NCBI GenBank assembly: GCA_020444075.1
Contig: JAHLLR010000033.1
Coordinates: 1-54,224, forward strand
From: Deltaproteobacteria bacterium
GTDB lineage: Bacteria; Desulfobacterota; Desulfobacteria; Desulfobacterales; Desulfosarcinaceae
Reading direction: 5' to 3'
DNA length: 54,224 nt
In this document: piece after piece, positions 20,746 through 29,636 of the stretch
How positions within the stretch are numbered: position 1 is the first letter of the stretch
Layout: each line of letters opens with the position of its first letter
Notes under the pieces: generated by a model
Database searches by the model: none
Seen by the model: only the letters and a program-made list of their open reading frames with translations
What the model was told of the DNA's origin: nothing
Made by a program: the position numbers and the translations under genes

Positions 20746-21945
20746 ATGAGCGATCAAGATTATTCCACACCGAAAACCGAAATCGATGACCGCATCGAAA
20801 AGCTCCAGCGACATTTGCTGCAAGAGGGCATCGATGGCGCTTTGATTCTGCAGAACACGGATCTTTTTTATTTCTCGGGAACCATCCAGCAATCGCATCT
20901 CTATATACCTGCCCAGGGCCCGCCGCTGTTGATGGTTCGCAAAAGCCTGCAACGGGCCACAGCGGAGTCACCCCTTTCAACCATTCTCCCTTTGAACAGC
21001 CCCAAACAGCTGATCGCCCTGCTTCGGGAAAATGGCCTGAAACCGCCGTCCGTCATGGGCATGGAACTGGATGTACTGCCGACCAACCTCTATTTTTCCT
21101 ACAAGCGGCTGTTTCCAAAGGTGGACATTCGGGATATTTCCATACCGATCCGCCTGGTCCGGGCAGTCAAGTCCGCTTACGAACTCAATTTGATTCGGCA
21201 GGCGGCGGCCTTTTCCGACCAGGTGGCTGAAACCTTGCCCAATCTGTTAAGAACGGGAATCACGGAAATCGAGTTGGCCGGCATGGTGGAAGCGCAGGCC
21301 CGCCGGCTGGGCCACCAGGGCATCGTACGCATGCGCTTGTGGGGGGCGGAAATGTTCTATGGACACCTCATGGCCGGCCCGGCCGCCGCGGTGCCCAGCT
21401 TCCTGGCCTCTCCCACCGGCGGTGCATCGGTCAGTGCAGCGGTGGCCCAGGGGCCGAGCTTCAGAAAGATACGTCGCCATGAACCGATTTTATTTGATTA
21501 TGTGTTTGCCTGGAAAGGTTACATCAGCGACCATACCCGCATCTATTCCATCGGGCGCCCACCGCAGAAGTTGGTGGAAGCCCATGCCCACATGCTGGAT
21601 CTGCAGGAACGGATTAAAGCCATGGCTACGCCCGGCGCCGTCGCCGGCGATCTCTATACGGCGGCGATAAAGATCGCCGCGCGAAAAGGAGTGGGTGAGC
21701 ATTTCATGGGTGCCGGCGTCGACCGCATACGGTTTATCGGTCACGGCGTAGGGTTGGAACTGGATGAATTCCCTTTTCTGGCCGATGGCCAGAAAACTGA
21801 ATTGAAAGAAGGCATGGTGATCGCACTGGAGCCGAAGCTGATATTTCCGGGCAAAGGTGTCGTCGGGATCGAAAACACCCACGTGGTCACCCCTACGGGT
21901 CTCGAGCAGTTGACCCATGCCGAGCAGCGGATTGTATCGGTTTAA
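20746..21945 (+). CDS. M24-family metallopeptidase (Xaa-Pro aminopeptidase/dipeptidase-like)
   Basis: 399 residues from ATG at 20746; AAAGGA lies upstream. An N-terminal creatinase-like domain (about 1-160) precedes the pita-bread catalytic domain. Metal-ligand motifs are seen: DYVFAWKGYISDHTR (two Asp), FIGHGVGLELDEFP (His), ALEPKLIFPG and GIENTHVV (two Glu). Cleaves Xaa-Pro or related bonds in the cytoplasm in relatives. It is divergent from the peptide importer operon, which suggests it processes imported peptides. A strong terminator at 22008-22039 follows. Confidence 0.9.
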   Translation: MSDQDYSTPKTEIDDRIEKLQRHLLQEGIDGALILQNTDLFYFSGTIQQSHLYIPAQGPPLLMVRKSLQRATAESPLSTILPLNSPKQLIALLRENGLKPPSVMGMELDVLPTNLYFSYKRLFPKVDIRDISIPIRLVRAVKSAYELNLIRQAAAFSDQVAETLPNLLRTGITEIELAGMVEAQARRLGHQGIVRMRLWGAEMFYGHLMAGPAAAVPSFLASPTGGASVSAAVAQGPSFRKIRRHEPILFDYVFAWKGYISDHTRIYSIGRPPQKLVEAHAHMLDLQERIKAMATPGAVAGDLYTAAIKIAARKGVGEHFMGAGVDRIRFIGHGVGLELDEFPFLADGQKTELKEGMVIALEPKLIFPGKGVVGIENTHVVTPTGLEQLTHAEQRIVSV

Positions 21946-22007
21946 CCGGATGTTGAAAAAAAATAGCCGGCTTGACCATTGGGGGTTGTTCAATTCACCC
22001 CAACGCA

Positions 22008-22039
22008 AAAAGGGAGCAGAATACATTCTGCTCCCTTTT
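22008..22039. terminator. Bidirectional intrinsic terminator between M24 peptidase and rpsI
   Basis: Perfect 14-bp inverted repeat AAAAGGGAGCAGAA / TTCTGCTCCCTTTT with loop TACA. The A and T tracts at the two ends give a U tract on either strand, serving the convergent peptidase and rplM-rpsI transcripts. Confidence 0.9.
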
Positions 22040-22061
22040 GAAAAATATGAAATCGGGACGA

Positions 22062-22457
22062 TTAACGCTTTGAGAACTGGAACCGGGCCCGGGCGCCCTT
22101 CTGCCCGTATTTTTTTCTCTCTTTTTCTCTCGGGTCCCGCTTGACGAAACCGGCCCGTTTCAGGGACGATCTCAATTCTGGGTCGAAGAGGATCAGGGCC
22201 TTGGTGATGCCATGGCGCACCGCGCCCGCCTGCCCGGAGATCCCGCCCCCGTGAACCTTGACGGTAATGTCGAAGGCATCCAGATTATTGGTCAGGGCCA
22301 GCGGCTGCCGCAGGATGGTCTGTGCCGTGCTTACCGCAAAATACTCATCCACAGGCCGATCGTTAACAGTAATGACACCGGTGCCGGGCTTGATCCATGT
22401 TCTTGCGATGGCACTTTTTCTTTTTCCGGTAGCGTAATTTGTTTTTTCTGTTGCCAT
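22062..22457 (-). CDS. rpsI: Ribosomal protein S9
   Basis: 131 residues. Binds the small subunit near the P-site t[22 protein letters not shown] at the start and the conserved basic C-terminal tail RARFQFSKR are diagnostic; the last Arg touches tRNA in known structures. Partner gene rplM lies 47 bases upstream, the usual rplM-rpsI operon. Confidence 0.98.
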   Translation of the reverse strand: MATEKTNYATGKRKSAIARTWIKPGTGVITVNDRPVDEYFAVSTAQTILRQPLALTNNLDAFDITVKVHGGGISGQAGAVRHGITKALILFDPELRSSLKRAGFVKRDPREKERKKYGQKGARARFQFSKR

Positions 22458-22504
22458 GAAGTTCCCCAGTAATGGACTTTATTCTTTGGTTTTCCCTGAC
22501 CTAA

Positions 22505-22939
22505 TCAAATACTCATCGTTTCCGGCTGCTGGGCCTCGTGGGGATGCTGTTCCCCGGCGTAGACCTTGAGTTTCTTATACAGTCTGCGCCCCAGACTGTT
22601 TTTGGGCAGCATCCCTTTAACGGCGAAACGGACCACATCTTCAGGTCGTTTCTCAATCAGCTTTTTGGCGGTAATGGTCTTCAACCCGCCGGTGTAGCCA
22701 CTGTGGCGGTAGTAGTTTTTCTGCTCCATTTTTCTGCCGGTCAGCACGATTTTTTCGGCATTGATCACGACCACCGAATCACCCAGGTCCGCATGGGGGG
22801 TATAGAGTGGATTGTTTTTTCCACGAAGTGCAGCGGCAACCTGGGATGCCAGCCGGCCAAGGATGGCACCCTCGGCATCAACCACCCACCATTTGTTCTG
22901 ATTGTCAGAGTCTTTTGCGCTGTAAGTATATTTTTTCAC
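22505..22939 (-). CDS. rplM: Ribosomal protein L13
   Basis: 144 residues, GTG start with CAGGAG upstream. Early assembly protein of the large subunit. WWVVDAEGAILGRLASQVAA, GDSVVVINAEKIVLTG and VKGMLPKNSLGR are family hallmarks. First gene of the rplM-rpsI operon, about 29 bases after a predicted transcription start. Confidence 0.98.
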   Translation of the reverse strand: MKKYTYSAKDSDNQNKWWVVDAEGAILGRLASQVAAALRGKNNPLYTPHADLGDSVVVINAEKIVLTGRKMEQKNYYRHSGYTGGLKTITAKKLIEKRPEDVVRFAVKGMLPKNSLGRRLYKKLKVYAGEQHPHEAQQPETMSI

Positions 22940-22974
22940 CGTTTATACTCCTGTTCGTTTCATAGAATCAGGGA

Positions 22975-23003
22975 CTATTAATAGATAATCCCACCGGTGT
23001 CAA
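22975..23003 (-). promoter_or_regulatory. Candidate promoter of rplM-rpsI
   Basis: Minus strand -35 TTGACA (23003-22998), spacer of 17 bases, -10 TAATAG (22980-22975). The -35 is perfect and the distance to the GTG at 22939 is short and sensible for a ribosomal operon. Confidence 0.55.
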
Positions 23004-23104
23004 GAAAAAAGTAGGCTGAACAAAGGCTTGAATCCGCCATTTTTATTCGCCGGGGCATCTATTGTTTTGACAACGGTTTCCATTTCTGTAATTTACCAAT
23101 TGCC

Positions 23105-23728
23105 ATGGAACATCTTGAAATCGAATTGAAATTTTACATTTCAAATTTTTCCGCCCTTCGGCGCCGCCTCCAGGAGCTCGGCGCAGCGTGCATCTGCCAA
23201 CGCACCTTCGAACACAATGCCCGCTACGAAACGGAAGATGGCCGGCTGCTGAAAAATAAATGTCTGCTTCGTTTGAGGAAAGACCAGGGCACCTCGCTCA
23301 CCTTCAAGTCTCCGCCGCCAGCGGTCGGCACCCGCTTTAAGGTCTATCGGGAGCTGGAGGTGAGCGTCAACGATTTCGACACCATGGACGCCATCTTGAA
23401 TGCCCTGGGCTACTTTTGCTGCCAGGTCTACGAAAAATGGCGGGAAACCTGGCAGTTGAAAGACACGACCCTTTGCATGGACACCTTGCCCTTTGCCGGG
23501 TTTCTGGAGATCGAAGGCTCCCCGGAACCGATCATGCAGATTATCCGCGACCTGGGGTTGCGCTGGGAGCACCGGATCCTTGCCAGCTATCTGGGCATAT
23601 TCGAGGCCCTGCGCAAAAAGGAGAACCTGCCGTTTTCAGACGTCACTTTCGACAATTTTAAAAGCGTCAGCATCCCCTTTAACCGATACGCCCACCTGTT
23701 CGAAGCAGACGATCCCGGCGGCCGATAA
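23105..23728 (+). CDS. CYTH-domain protein (triphosphate tunnel metalloenzyme)
   Basis: 207 residues. The N-terminus EIELKFYI carries the E-x-E-x-K motif of CYTH proteins; LLRLRKDQ, TFKSP and YRELEVSV supply the tunnel Arg/Lys/Glu residues. Relatives are class IV (CyaB-like) adenylate cyclases, thiamine triphosphatases and inorganic triphosphatases; the similarity pattern (early ALRRRLQELGA, later YEKWRETW and GFLEIEG) is that of the CyaB-like group. Substrate cannot be fixed. Divergent from rplM and convergent with the bactofilin gene 18 bases away. Confidence 0.85.
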   Translation: MEHLEIELKFYISNFSALRRRLQELGAACICQRTFEHNARYETEDGRLLKNKCLLRLRKDQGTSLTFKSPPPAVGTRFKVYRELEVSVNDFDTMDAILNALGYFCCQVYEKWRETWQLKDTTLCMDTLPFAGFLEIEGSPEPIMQIIRDLGLRWEHRILASYLGIFEALRKKENLPFSDVTFDNFKSVSIPFNRYAHLFEADDPGGR

Positions 23729-23746
23729 CATCGCCGACGAAAACAA

Positions 23747-24097
23747 TTATTTTTTTCCCTGAACCTGAACCGGCCCTTTGCATGTCACCCGTGCATCCAG
23801 CCGGCCTCCGGCCTCTACGACCAGGTCCCCGCAAAGAATCTCACCGGTGCATTTTCCAGTGGCGAGAATCACCAACTGCCCCGATGTTTCCACACGGCCT
23901 TCAAATCTGCCGCCGACGGTCATGGTTTCAGCTTTGGTATCGGCCGCGATGTGCCCCTCTTCGCTGATGACCACGCTTTCGCCGGTAAGGGTCCCCTTGA
24001 CCGATCCCTTGACCACCAGATTGCCCCTGCCCACCAGGGAACCGTCTACGGTCATGCCCTTGTCGATGATGGAAAACTTATTGCCATTGTCCTTCAC
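23747..24097 (-). CDS. Bactofilin (polymer-forming cytoskeletal protein)
   Basis: 116 residues of repeated short beta-strand turns (GRGNLVVKGSVKG, VVISEEGHIAAD, GGRFEGRVETSG, GDLVVEAGGRLDARV), the right-handed beta-helix of DUF583. Bactofilins polymerise without nucleotide into filaments at the inner membrane and scaffold wall or shape enzymes. The N-terminal tail is short (about 13 residues). It is 66 bases downstream of a membrane-anchored protein on the same strand, a plausible partner. Confidence 0.93.
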   Translation of the reverse strand: MKDNGNKFSIIDKGMTVDGSLVGRGNLVVKGSVKGTLTGESVVISEEGHIAADTKAETMTVGGRFEGRVETSGQLVILATGKCTGEILCGDLVVEAGGRLDARVTCKGPVQVQGKK

Positions 24098-24163
24098 ATC
24101 CGCTCTCCTGATAACTGGGTCGGTTGCATCTTAAACGGGTCCTAAAATTAACGCTTCCCAAGT

Positions 24164-25354
24164 TTAAAATCGGGAACGGCCGTCTTCTCTCTTGACCGGC
24201 CCAACGCCTTCGGTCAGCGATGGATCATCCCCAGGCACGCCGGACGGAACCGGCGGCGACGCGGCCCCGGCATCGCTTTGCGGGGAAGGTACCCTCGGCA
24301 GGTTTCCAACACCTTCGCCTGGATCCTTGACAGGCGCCTGCGGCTCGACCGTCATAACGGATGGCGGCGATGCTTCCGGTACCGCCGGAGCAACGGTTGC
24401 CTCGGATGCGCTGGCGGGTTGGACCGCCGGCGTGGAAACCGGTTCCGGGGCCGGCTGGGGAACAGGAAGATCGATAGGGAAATCTTTTTCCAGAGTTTTA
24501 GTCCCGTCGGTATCAAACACATAAACAGTAGCCGTTTTGAAGGACGACGGGTCCGTCTGTCCCATGGCCTTGATCTCCATGTCTCTGAATCGGGAGATCT
24601 TGAATGCCTGTCCCCGCTCCCCGTCCGGCCTACCGTTCACGAGGGTGACCTCCGGCATGGCCAGCCATTTCCCGGGTCCCGTCTGGTCGTTTTTAAGCAC
24701 TACCACACACCGGCCCGCAACCGGTGAAGACCGGGGGCCTGTATTTTTTACGCGGAATCGCGCCACGAGGATCCTTTTTTCGGCGTCGTGCTTAATTTCC
24801 AGATCATCGATGGCAACTGCCGGTTGCTCAGGTTCCGCGGTTACTTCAGCCGGGGCTGCTTCAGGGACGGCCTCCTCGGCGGCGCTGTCCGGGGGTGTTG
24901 CTGCCGATGGGACGGCTGGCTGGATTTCGGCCGCCGGACTGGCCGTGGCCGCGGGTTCCGTTTCTTTGGCGACGCCATCTTTTTTCGGTTCAGCATCCGG
25001 TTTGGCAGGGGCTGTTTTCACTGGTGGTTGTTGGGCAATCCGCTCCTGTCGCCGAGGTACCTGCAAGCCGGCTTTTTCCATGCGCGCTTCGGCCAACACC
25101 AGTTCGGCGGTAATCAATTCATGTTCGCTTTTATAGCGGGCCACCTGACGGTTGGCGTCCGCAAGCTGCGATAGTGCCCGGCGATGCCTGACTTTTTCCG
25201 CGGTCAGCTGCCAGCCCAGACCGGCGCATGCCAGACCCAGAACCACCAACAGGATCGCCAGCGTCACAGCGATTCCCTTGATTCTCTTGAAAGGAATGAT
25301 TCGCCCGTCGTCAGCCACCAGTAAAAGCTGCCAGCGCTTTTCGGGTTTTGCCAT
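24164..25354 (-). CDS. Membrane-anchored Ala/Pro-rich protein of unknown function
   Basis: 396 residues. A short basic cytoplasmic N-terminus, one TM helix (about residues 28-50), a heptad-like helical segment (51-100), an Ala/Pro/Glu-rich linker (about 100-175), then a folded domain (about 176-300) with strands such as ILVARFRVKNTG, GRCVVVLKND and ATVYVFDTDGTKT, and a Pro-rich tail. The folded domain resembles the periplasmic domain of DUF6776-type proteins; low certainty. Orientation: N-in, rest periplasmic. Directly upstream of bactofilin, so it may anchor or be positioned by the filament. I do not recognise it as a named gene. Confidence 0.75.
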   Translation of the reverse strand: MAKPEKRWQLLLVADDGRIIPFKRIKGIAVTLAILLVVLGLACAGLGWQLTAEKVRHRRALSQLADANRQVARYKSEHELITAELVLAEARMEKAGLQVPRRQERIAQQPPVKTAPAKPDAEPKKDGVAKETEPAATASPAAEIQPAVPSAATPPDSAAEEAVPEAAPAEVTAEPEQPAVAIDDLEIKHDAEKRILVARFRVKNTGPRSSPVAGRCVVVLKNDQTGPGKWLAMPEVTLVNGRPDGERGQAFKISRFRDMEIKAMGQTDPSSFKTATVYVFDTDGTKTLEKDFPIDLPVPQPAPEPVSTPAVQPASASEATVAPAVPEASPPSVMTVEPQAPVKDPGEGVGNLPRVPSPQSDAGAASPPVPSGVPGDDPSLTEGVGPVKREDGRSRF

Positions 25355-25470
25355 GGGTCAGGCTTTCCTCACGTTTTCTATGGCACGGTGAGTGCCGTTT
25401 ATCGGTTCACGGTTCAGGTCAAACGCCCCGGGACCCGTTGATGGTTTCCAGGGTCCGAGATCCTTCTGAA

Positions 25471-26511
25471 TTAAAAGAGCTTCTGCTGGACGGGAACGCC
25501 CAAATGCCGGTAGGCCGCATCTGAGGTCCGCCGACCCGATGAGGTACGTATCACCATACCGATCTTCAACAGGTAAGGTTCCACTACGTCAACCAGGGTA
25601 TCGGTCTCTTCCTGAAGGGTCGCGGAGATGGCTTCGATACCCACGGGTCCACCGCCGTAATAATCGATGATGGTTTTCAGGTAGCGGTGGTCCAGCCGGG
25701 TGAGTCCTCGGCTATCCACCCCCTCCAGCGTCAGGGCAGCTTCCACGGTGGGTTTGGAAATGGCGCCGTCGCCGCGGACCTGGGCATAATCCCTGACCCG
25801 CTTGAGCAGCCGGTTGACGATTCGCGGTGTTCCCCGGGAGCGTTTGGCCAGCTCCAGAGCACCGGGTTCGTCGATGGCCACATCCAGAAGGGCCGCCGAC
25901 CGGGTAGTGATGCGCACCAGGTCATCGAGCCCGTAAAAATCGAGACTTCGGAAAATACCGAAGCGATCCCGCAACGGTGCGGAGAGCAGACCGACCCGCG
26001 TGGTGGCCCCAACCAGTGTAAAGCATTTCAACCGGTAGCGGTGGCTGCGGGCGTGAATTCCCTTGTCGAAAACAAAGTCCACGGCAAAGTCTTCCATGGC
26101 CGGGTAGAGAAATTCTTCCACCGTCTTGGGCGTCCGGTGGATTTCATCCACAAAGAGTACGTCCCCTTCTCCTAAATGGGTGAGAATCCCGATCAGGTCT
26201 CCCCCCTTTTCCAGAGCCGGTCCCGATGTCACGGTCAGTGTCCCGCCCATTTCATTGGCAATGATGTGGGCCAGCGTGGTCTTGCCCAGCCCCGGAGGAC
26301 CATGAAACAGAACGTGCTCCAAGGGTTCAGCCCTTAGTTGGGCTGCCTCGATGGCGATCTTCAGGGTTTCTACCACCTCGGCTTGCCCCACGTATTCATG
26401 CAGCCGTTCGGGACGCAGGGATAAGATATCCGGATCCCGGTCATCCGGCTGAAGGGCGCCATCGACAACGGCGGTGTCATCTGAATTGTGCGTTAGAATT
26501 TGATCGGGCAT
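25471..26511 (-). CDS. ruvB: Holliday junction branch migration ATPase RuvB
   Basis: 346 residues from ATG at 26511 (GTG at 26523 is also possible; no clear Shine-Dalgarno favours either). AAA+ motor that drives branch migration on RuvA. Walker [15 protein letters not shown], Walker [10 protein letters not shown], sensor [18 protein letters not shown], and the C-terminal winged helix ([24 protein letters not shown]). Third gene of ruvC-ruvA-ruvB. Confidence 0.97.
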   Translation of the reverse strand: MPDQILTHNSDDTAVVDGALQPDDRDPDILSLRPERLHEYVGQAEVVETLKIAIEAAQLRAEPLEHVLFHGPPGLGKTTLAHIIANEMGGTLTVTSGPALEKGGDLIGILTHLGEGDVLFVDEIHRTPKTVEEFLYPAMEDFAVDFVFDKGIHARSHRYRLKCFTLVGATTRVGLLSAPLRDRFGIFRSLDFYGLDDLVRITTRSAALLDVAIDEPGALELAKRSRGTPRIVNRLLKRVRDYAQVRGDGAISKPTVEAALTLEGVDSRGLTRLDHRYLKTIIDYYGGGPVGIEAISATLQEETDTLVDVVEPYLLKIGMVIRTSSGRRTSDAAYRHLGVPVQQKLF

Positions 26512-26577
26512 CAATGGGCCCACGGTTTACGTTCAATCATTTTCCATCAACCATTTTAATTCAGCAGGCCCGGCTGT

Positions 26578-27195
26578 TTATTGCCGCTGCCCCCGGTAAA
26601 TTTCATCAAACAACAGCTCCGCCGTGGTAATGGCCTTGTTTCGCTTCATGGCATCGGCGACCAACTGCCGGGCATCAGTGGTTTTGTAGCCCAGCTGCGA
26701 CACCAGCACATCCATCACCATCTGGATGAAATCCTCATCCACCAGAGCCCGAACGCCGTCTTCCTCATGCCTTATCAGGGCGAATTTGTTCATCTTACCC
26801 TGCAGAGAGGCAACGATTTTATGGGCCGTACGGTCACCGATCCCGCTCAACTGCTTCAACGTCTTGACATCACCGCATTCGATGGCATGGGCGATATCCC
26901 CCACCGAGATGTTCAAGGCCTTGACGGCCTTCAGTGGGCCGATGGCCTCTACGGAAATAAAATACTGAAAAAATTCCTTTTCCGCCTCCAGGTTGAATCC
27001 GATAAGCACCGGTTTGGGTTGTCTTTCAGTCTGGTAGAAATAGATGTACAGGGAAACCTCGTCACCGATGGCCTTTTTGGACAGGGTTTCCATCACCACC
27101 ACCGGAACAAGGACTTCGTATCCCACCTGGTTCACCAGGAGAAGAATCCGGTCCTTATCCTTTTTCATCAATCTGCCTTCAAGGTAACCGATCAT
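26578..27195 (-). CDS. ruvA: Holliday junction DNA-binding protein RuvA
   Basis: 205 residues. Tetramer that binds the four-way junction. N-terminal OB fold (MIGYLEGRLMKKDKDRILLL), two helix-hairpin-helix motifs (LNISVGDIAHAIE, LKQLSGIGDRTAHKIV), and the C-terminal RuvB-contacting helices (QLGYKTTDARQLVADAM). 80 bases downstream of ruvC. Confidence 0.97.
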   Translation of the reverse strand: MIGYLEGRLMKKDKDRILLLVNQVGYEVLVPVVVMETLSKKAIGDEVSLYIYFYQTERQPKPVLIGFNLEAEKEFFQYFISVEAIGPLKAVKALNISVGDIAHAIECGDVKTLKQLSGIGDRTAHKIVASLQGKMNKFALIRHEEDGVRALVDEDFIQMVMDVLVSQLGYKTTDARQLVADAMKRNKAITTAELLFDEIYRGQRQ

Positions 27196-27275
27196 CTCTT
27201 CTCAACCCGACAATGCGGCGTCACGGACAGCCATGGACATTCGATGATCCCTCCGATGCAACCTCAGCCCGGCCA

Positions 27276-27758
27276 TTATATCGGATGATGGCGGAACAGG
27301 CCGATCAAAGCCAATCCCAATGCATCGGATGCATGAAAGGGACGGATAGGCATCGGGGCGCAAAGGGTGCTTCGCACCGCCCGTTCCAGCTGTAACTTCG
27401 AGGCCTTGCCGTTGCCGGTGAGAATCTGCTTGGCCTGCCGCACCGGCACTTCAATCAGGGGCACACCGGACTGGGTACCCGCCAGCAGCACGACCCCGCA
27501 TACCTTTCCTAAAACGATACCCGACTTGGGATATTTTTCAAGGGAAAAGACATCCTCCAGCACCATAAGGTCCGGTTTCTGGTCTGCCAGCACCTGCCTG
27601 ATTTTCGTGTAGATCTGCTCCAGTCGACAGGCTGCGGATTCCGCCTTGGATGTGGATATGGTGCCGTAGGCATAGCCATGGACCTTCAGGTCGCTGCCAC
27701 GGACAATGCCGATCCCGGTATCGGCCAGGCCGGGATCAATGCCGATCACTTTGATCAT
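27276..27758 (-). CDS. ruvC: Holliday junction endonuclease RuvC
   Basis: 160 residues. Resolves Holliday junctions by paired nicks. RNase H-like acidic residues are seen: D8 in VIGIDPGLADTG, Glu in LMVLEDVF, and the Asp in FHASDALGLAL. First of the ruvCAB set and downstream of the tol-pal genes on the same strand. Confidence 0.96.
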   Translation of the reverse strand: MIKVIGIDPGLADTGIGIVRGSDLKVHGYAYGTISTSKAESAACRLEQIYTKIRQVLADQKPDLMVLEDVFSLEKYPKSGIVLGKVCGVVLLAGTQSGVPLIEVPVRQAKQILTGNGKASKLQLERAVRSTLCAPMPIRPFHASDALGLALIGLFRHHPI

Positions 27759-27851
27759 GGTCGATTATCGCACCCTGCAATGGCCCGGCATGCACCGCCC
27801 GGACAGTTTTTTATCTCATGAAAGATCAGATGTCCGCCGGCGTCATACGGA

Positions 27852-28760
27852 TCAGAGGGATTCCAATTTCTGCTTGGCGATACTGGCTTCATTGGTGCTT
27901 GGATGCTTGGCAACCAATTCTTTAAGGACCAGGCGGGCGTTGTTGGTTTCTCCGATATTCAAAAAGGATAGCCCTTGCTTCAGCAAGGCAGCGGGCACCT
28001 TGTTGCCGGAAGGGTATTTCTCAATCACTTTCTGGTATTCAAGGATGGCTTTCTCATACCATTTTTCCCGGTAATAGGTTTCTCCGATCCAGAACTGGGA
28101 GTTGTCCGCCTCCTGGGACTGGGGATAATCGGTAATCAGCTTTTCAAAACCTTTCCGGGCCGCGTCAAGGTTCCCGTCGTCGAATGCTCGCTTTGCCTCA
28201 AGGTAAAGGGCCTGATCCGATGCCGGTGCCGGTGCGGCAGCAACAGTCGGGGAAGCAGGCGGTTTTTCCGCTTTCTGCGCCTGGGCGGCTTCGAGGTTCA
28301 GGTAATGGTCGATAATATCGATGCGCTTCTGGACGGCGGCCGTATCGGCGGCCAGCCGGTCCATTCGGTCCCGGTTCTTCAACTGATTATCTTCAAACCC
28401 CTCGAGTTTCTGCTTCAGCAGATATTCCATCTCGTCGAGCCGACCGGAAAGCATCTGGGACGATTCCTGAACCGCCTGTACCTGCGCAACCAACCCGGCA
28501 TACTGCCCACGAAGTTCTATTTCATCATCCCGCCGGGTCTGGTCCAGTCCTTCGACCCGGCTGGAAATCGTCTCTTTGGCCTGGAGCAGATCCTGGTTGA
28601 GTTTTTCGAGTTCGTGATTCTGTTTTTCCAGGTCGAGATTCCGCCGCTCCAGAGCGGAAAGGCGATGGTCCAGCGTGTAGACATCCTCCTGAAGCGCACA
28701 ACCGCAGAGCAAAACTGCCGCGACAAGGCCAATCCATACGGTTTTGTTTTGCATGGTCAC
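27852..28760 (-). CDS. cpoB: CpoB/YbgF-like Tol-Pal coordinating protein
   Basis: 302 residues. N-terminal hydrophobic signal with VAAVLLCGCALQ, a lipobox-like Cys, so a lipoprotein is likely. A coiled coil runs about residues 30-160 (heptads such as LSALERRNLDLEKQNHELEK), followed by a linker and three TPR-like repeats (YLEAKRAFDDGNLDAARKGF, SQFWIGETYYREKWYEKAI, ALLKQGLSFLNIGETNNARL). CpoB links outer-membrane constriction to septal wall synthesis. Follows pal after a 245-base gap holding a long hairpin. Confidence 0.92.
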   Translation of the reverse strand: MTMQNKTVWIGLVAAVLLCGCALQEDVYTLDHRLSALERRNLDLEKQNHELEKLNQDLLQAKETISSRVEGLDQTRRDDEIELRGQYAGLVAQVQAVQESSQMLSGRLDEMEYLLKQKLEGFEDNQLKNRDRMDRLAADTAAVQKRIDIIDHYLNLEAAQAQKAEKPPASPTVAAAPAPASDQALYLEAKRAFDDGNLDAARKGFEKLITDYPQSQEADNSQFWIGETYYREKWYEKAILEYQKVIEKYPSGNKVPAALLKQGLSFLNIGETNNARLVLKELVAKHPSTNEASIAKQKLESL

Positions 28761-28827
28761 CTTCCCATGGTATCACCGGGCCCGCAAGACCCGCAAAAAG
28801 GACGGTGCATGATGCCGTCCCATATAG

Positions 28828-28870
28828 AATATGCAGCAACGGCTGATTTTCTGGCCGATTGCTGCATATT
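28828..28870. repeat. Long imperfect hairpin between pal and cpoB
   Basis: AATATGCAGCAA (28828-28839) pairs perfectly with TTGCTGCATATT (28859-28870); inside, CGGC pairs with GCCG (one bulged A), loop about 9 bases. No U tract follows on either strand. A second near-palindrome, GGACGG...CCGTCC, lies at 28800-28820. On the pal-cpoB transcript this could be a processing, stability or attenuation structure. Confidence 0.75.
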
Positions 28871-29005
28871 CGGTGAGTTACATATGGGTTTGATTGCGTT
28901 GCCGCTCCCGCTGTCCGGTTCGGAAAACCTAAACGGAACCGGCACGTTCATCCTCCGTAAAGTCGGCAGGATGACGCGGAGCGCCGACGCCATATTTTTA
29001 AAACA

Positions 29006-29605
29006 TTACTCCAGGACAAAGGCATCGCGACGGTTTTTCGCCCACGCTTCTTCGTTGTGTCCCAAGTCAAGGGGTTTTTCCTCACCGTAGCTGATGGTGG
29101 TCAAGCGTGCACCGGAAATTCCCAGATTCACGAGAAACGCTTTAGCGCTTTCGGCGCGGCGTTCACCCAGCGCCAGGTTGTAGGCGTTGGTGCCCCTTTC
29201 ATCGCAATGCCCTTCGATGACAACTTTGGCATCCGGGAAGTCCCTCAGCCACATGGCCTTTTGCTTCAGCAGCTCCTGAGCCTGGTTGTCCAAGGTGGCG
29301 CTGTCGAAAGCAAAATGGATATTTTCGTTGAGGAAACGGTTTTTCGACATCATCATGTCCCGCTGCATGGCTTCGGCCTTAAGCTTCTCTGCGCGTTCGG
29401 CAGCCAGACGTTCCTCTTCCAACTGTTTCTGGCGTTCCATCGCTTGCTTCTTTTCCAGTTCCGCCTTTCGGGCGGCTTCATCAGCAGCCGACGTATCCGT
29501 GGTGGACGGTTCCGTCATAACGGCCTTTTTGGCACATGAAACGCTAAACAACATGGCGGGAATAACAAACAACATGGCCAGAATAATCCACTTTCTTTTC
29601 ATCAT
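29006..29605 (-). CDS. pal: Peptidoglycan-associated lipoprotein Pal
   Basis: 199 residues. Signal peptide with lipobox LFSVSC (C near residue 24), a charged helical linker rich in Glu/Lys/Arg (about 40-95) that is longer than in E. coli, then an OmpA-like domain: [39 protein letters not shown], with the mDap-binding Asp and Arg. Anchors the outer membrane to the wall and cycles with TolB. 31 bases after tolB. Confidence 0.96.
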   Translation of the reverse strand: MMKRKWIILAMLFVIPAMLFSVSCAKKAVMTEPSTTDTSAADEAARKAELEKKQAMERQKQLEEERLAAERAEKLKAEAMQRDMMMSKNRFLNENIHFAFDSATLDNQAQELLKQKAMWLRDFPDAKVVIEGHCDERGTNAYNLALGERRAESAKAFLVNLGISGARLTTISYGEEKPLDLGHNEEAWAKNRRDAFVLE

Positions 29606-29636
29606 CTACTCCTCCTTTTTCGGGTACACATACGAT

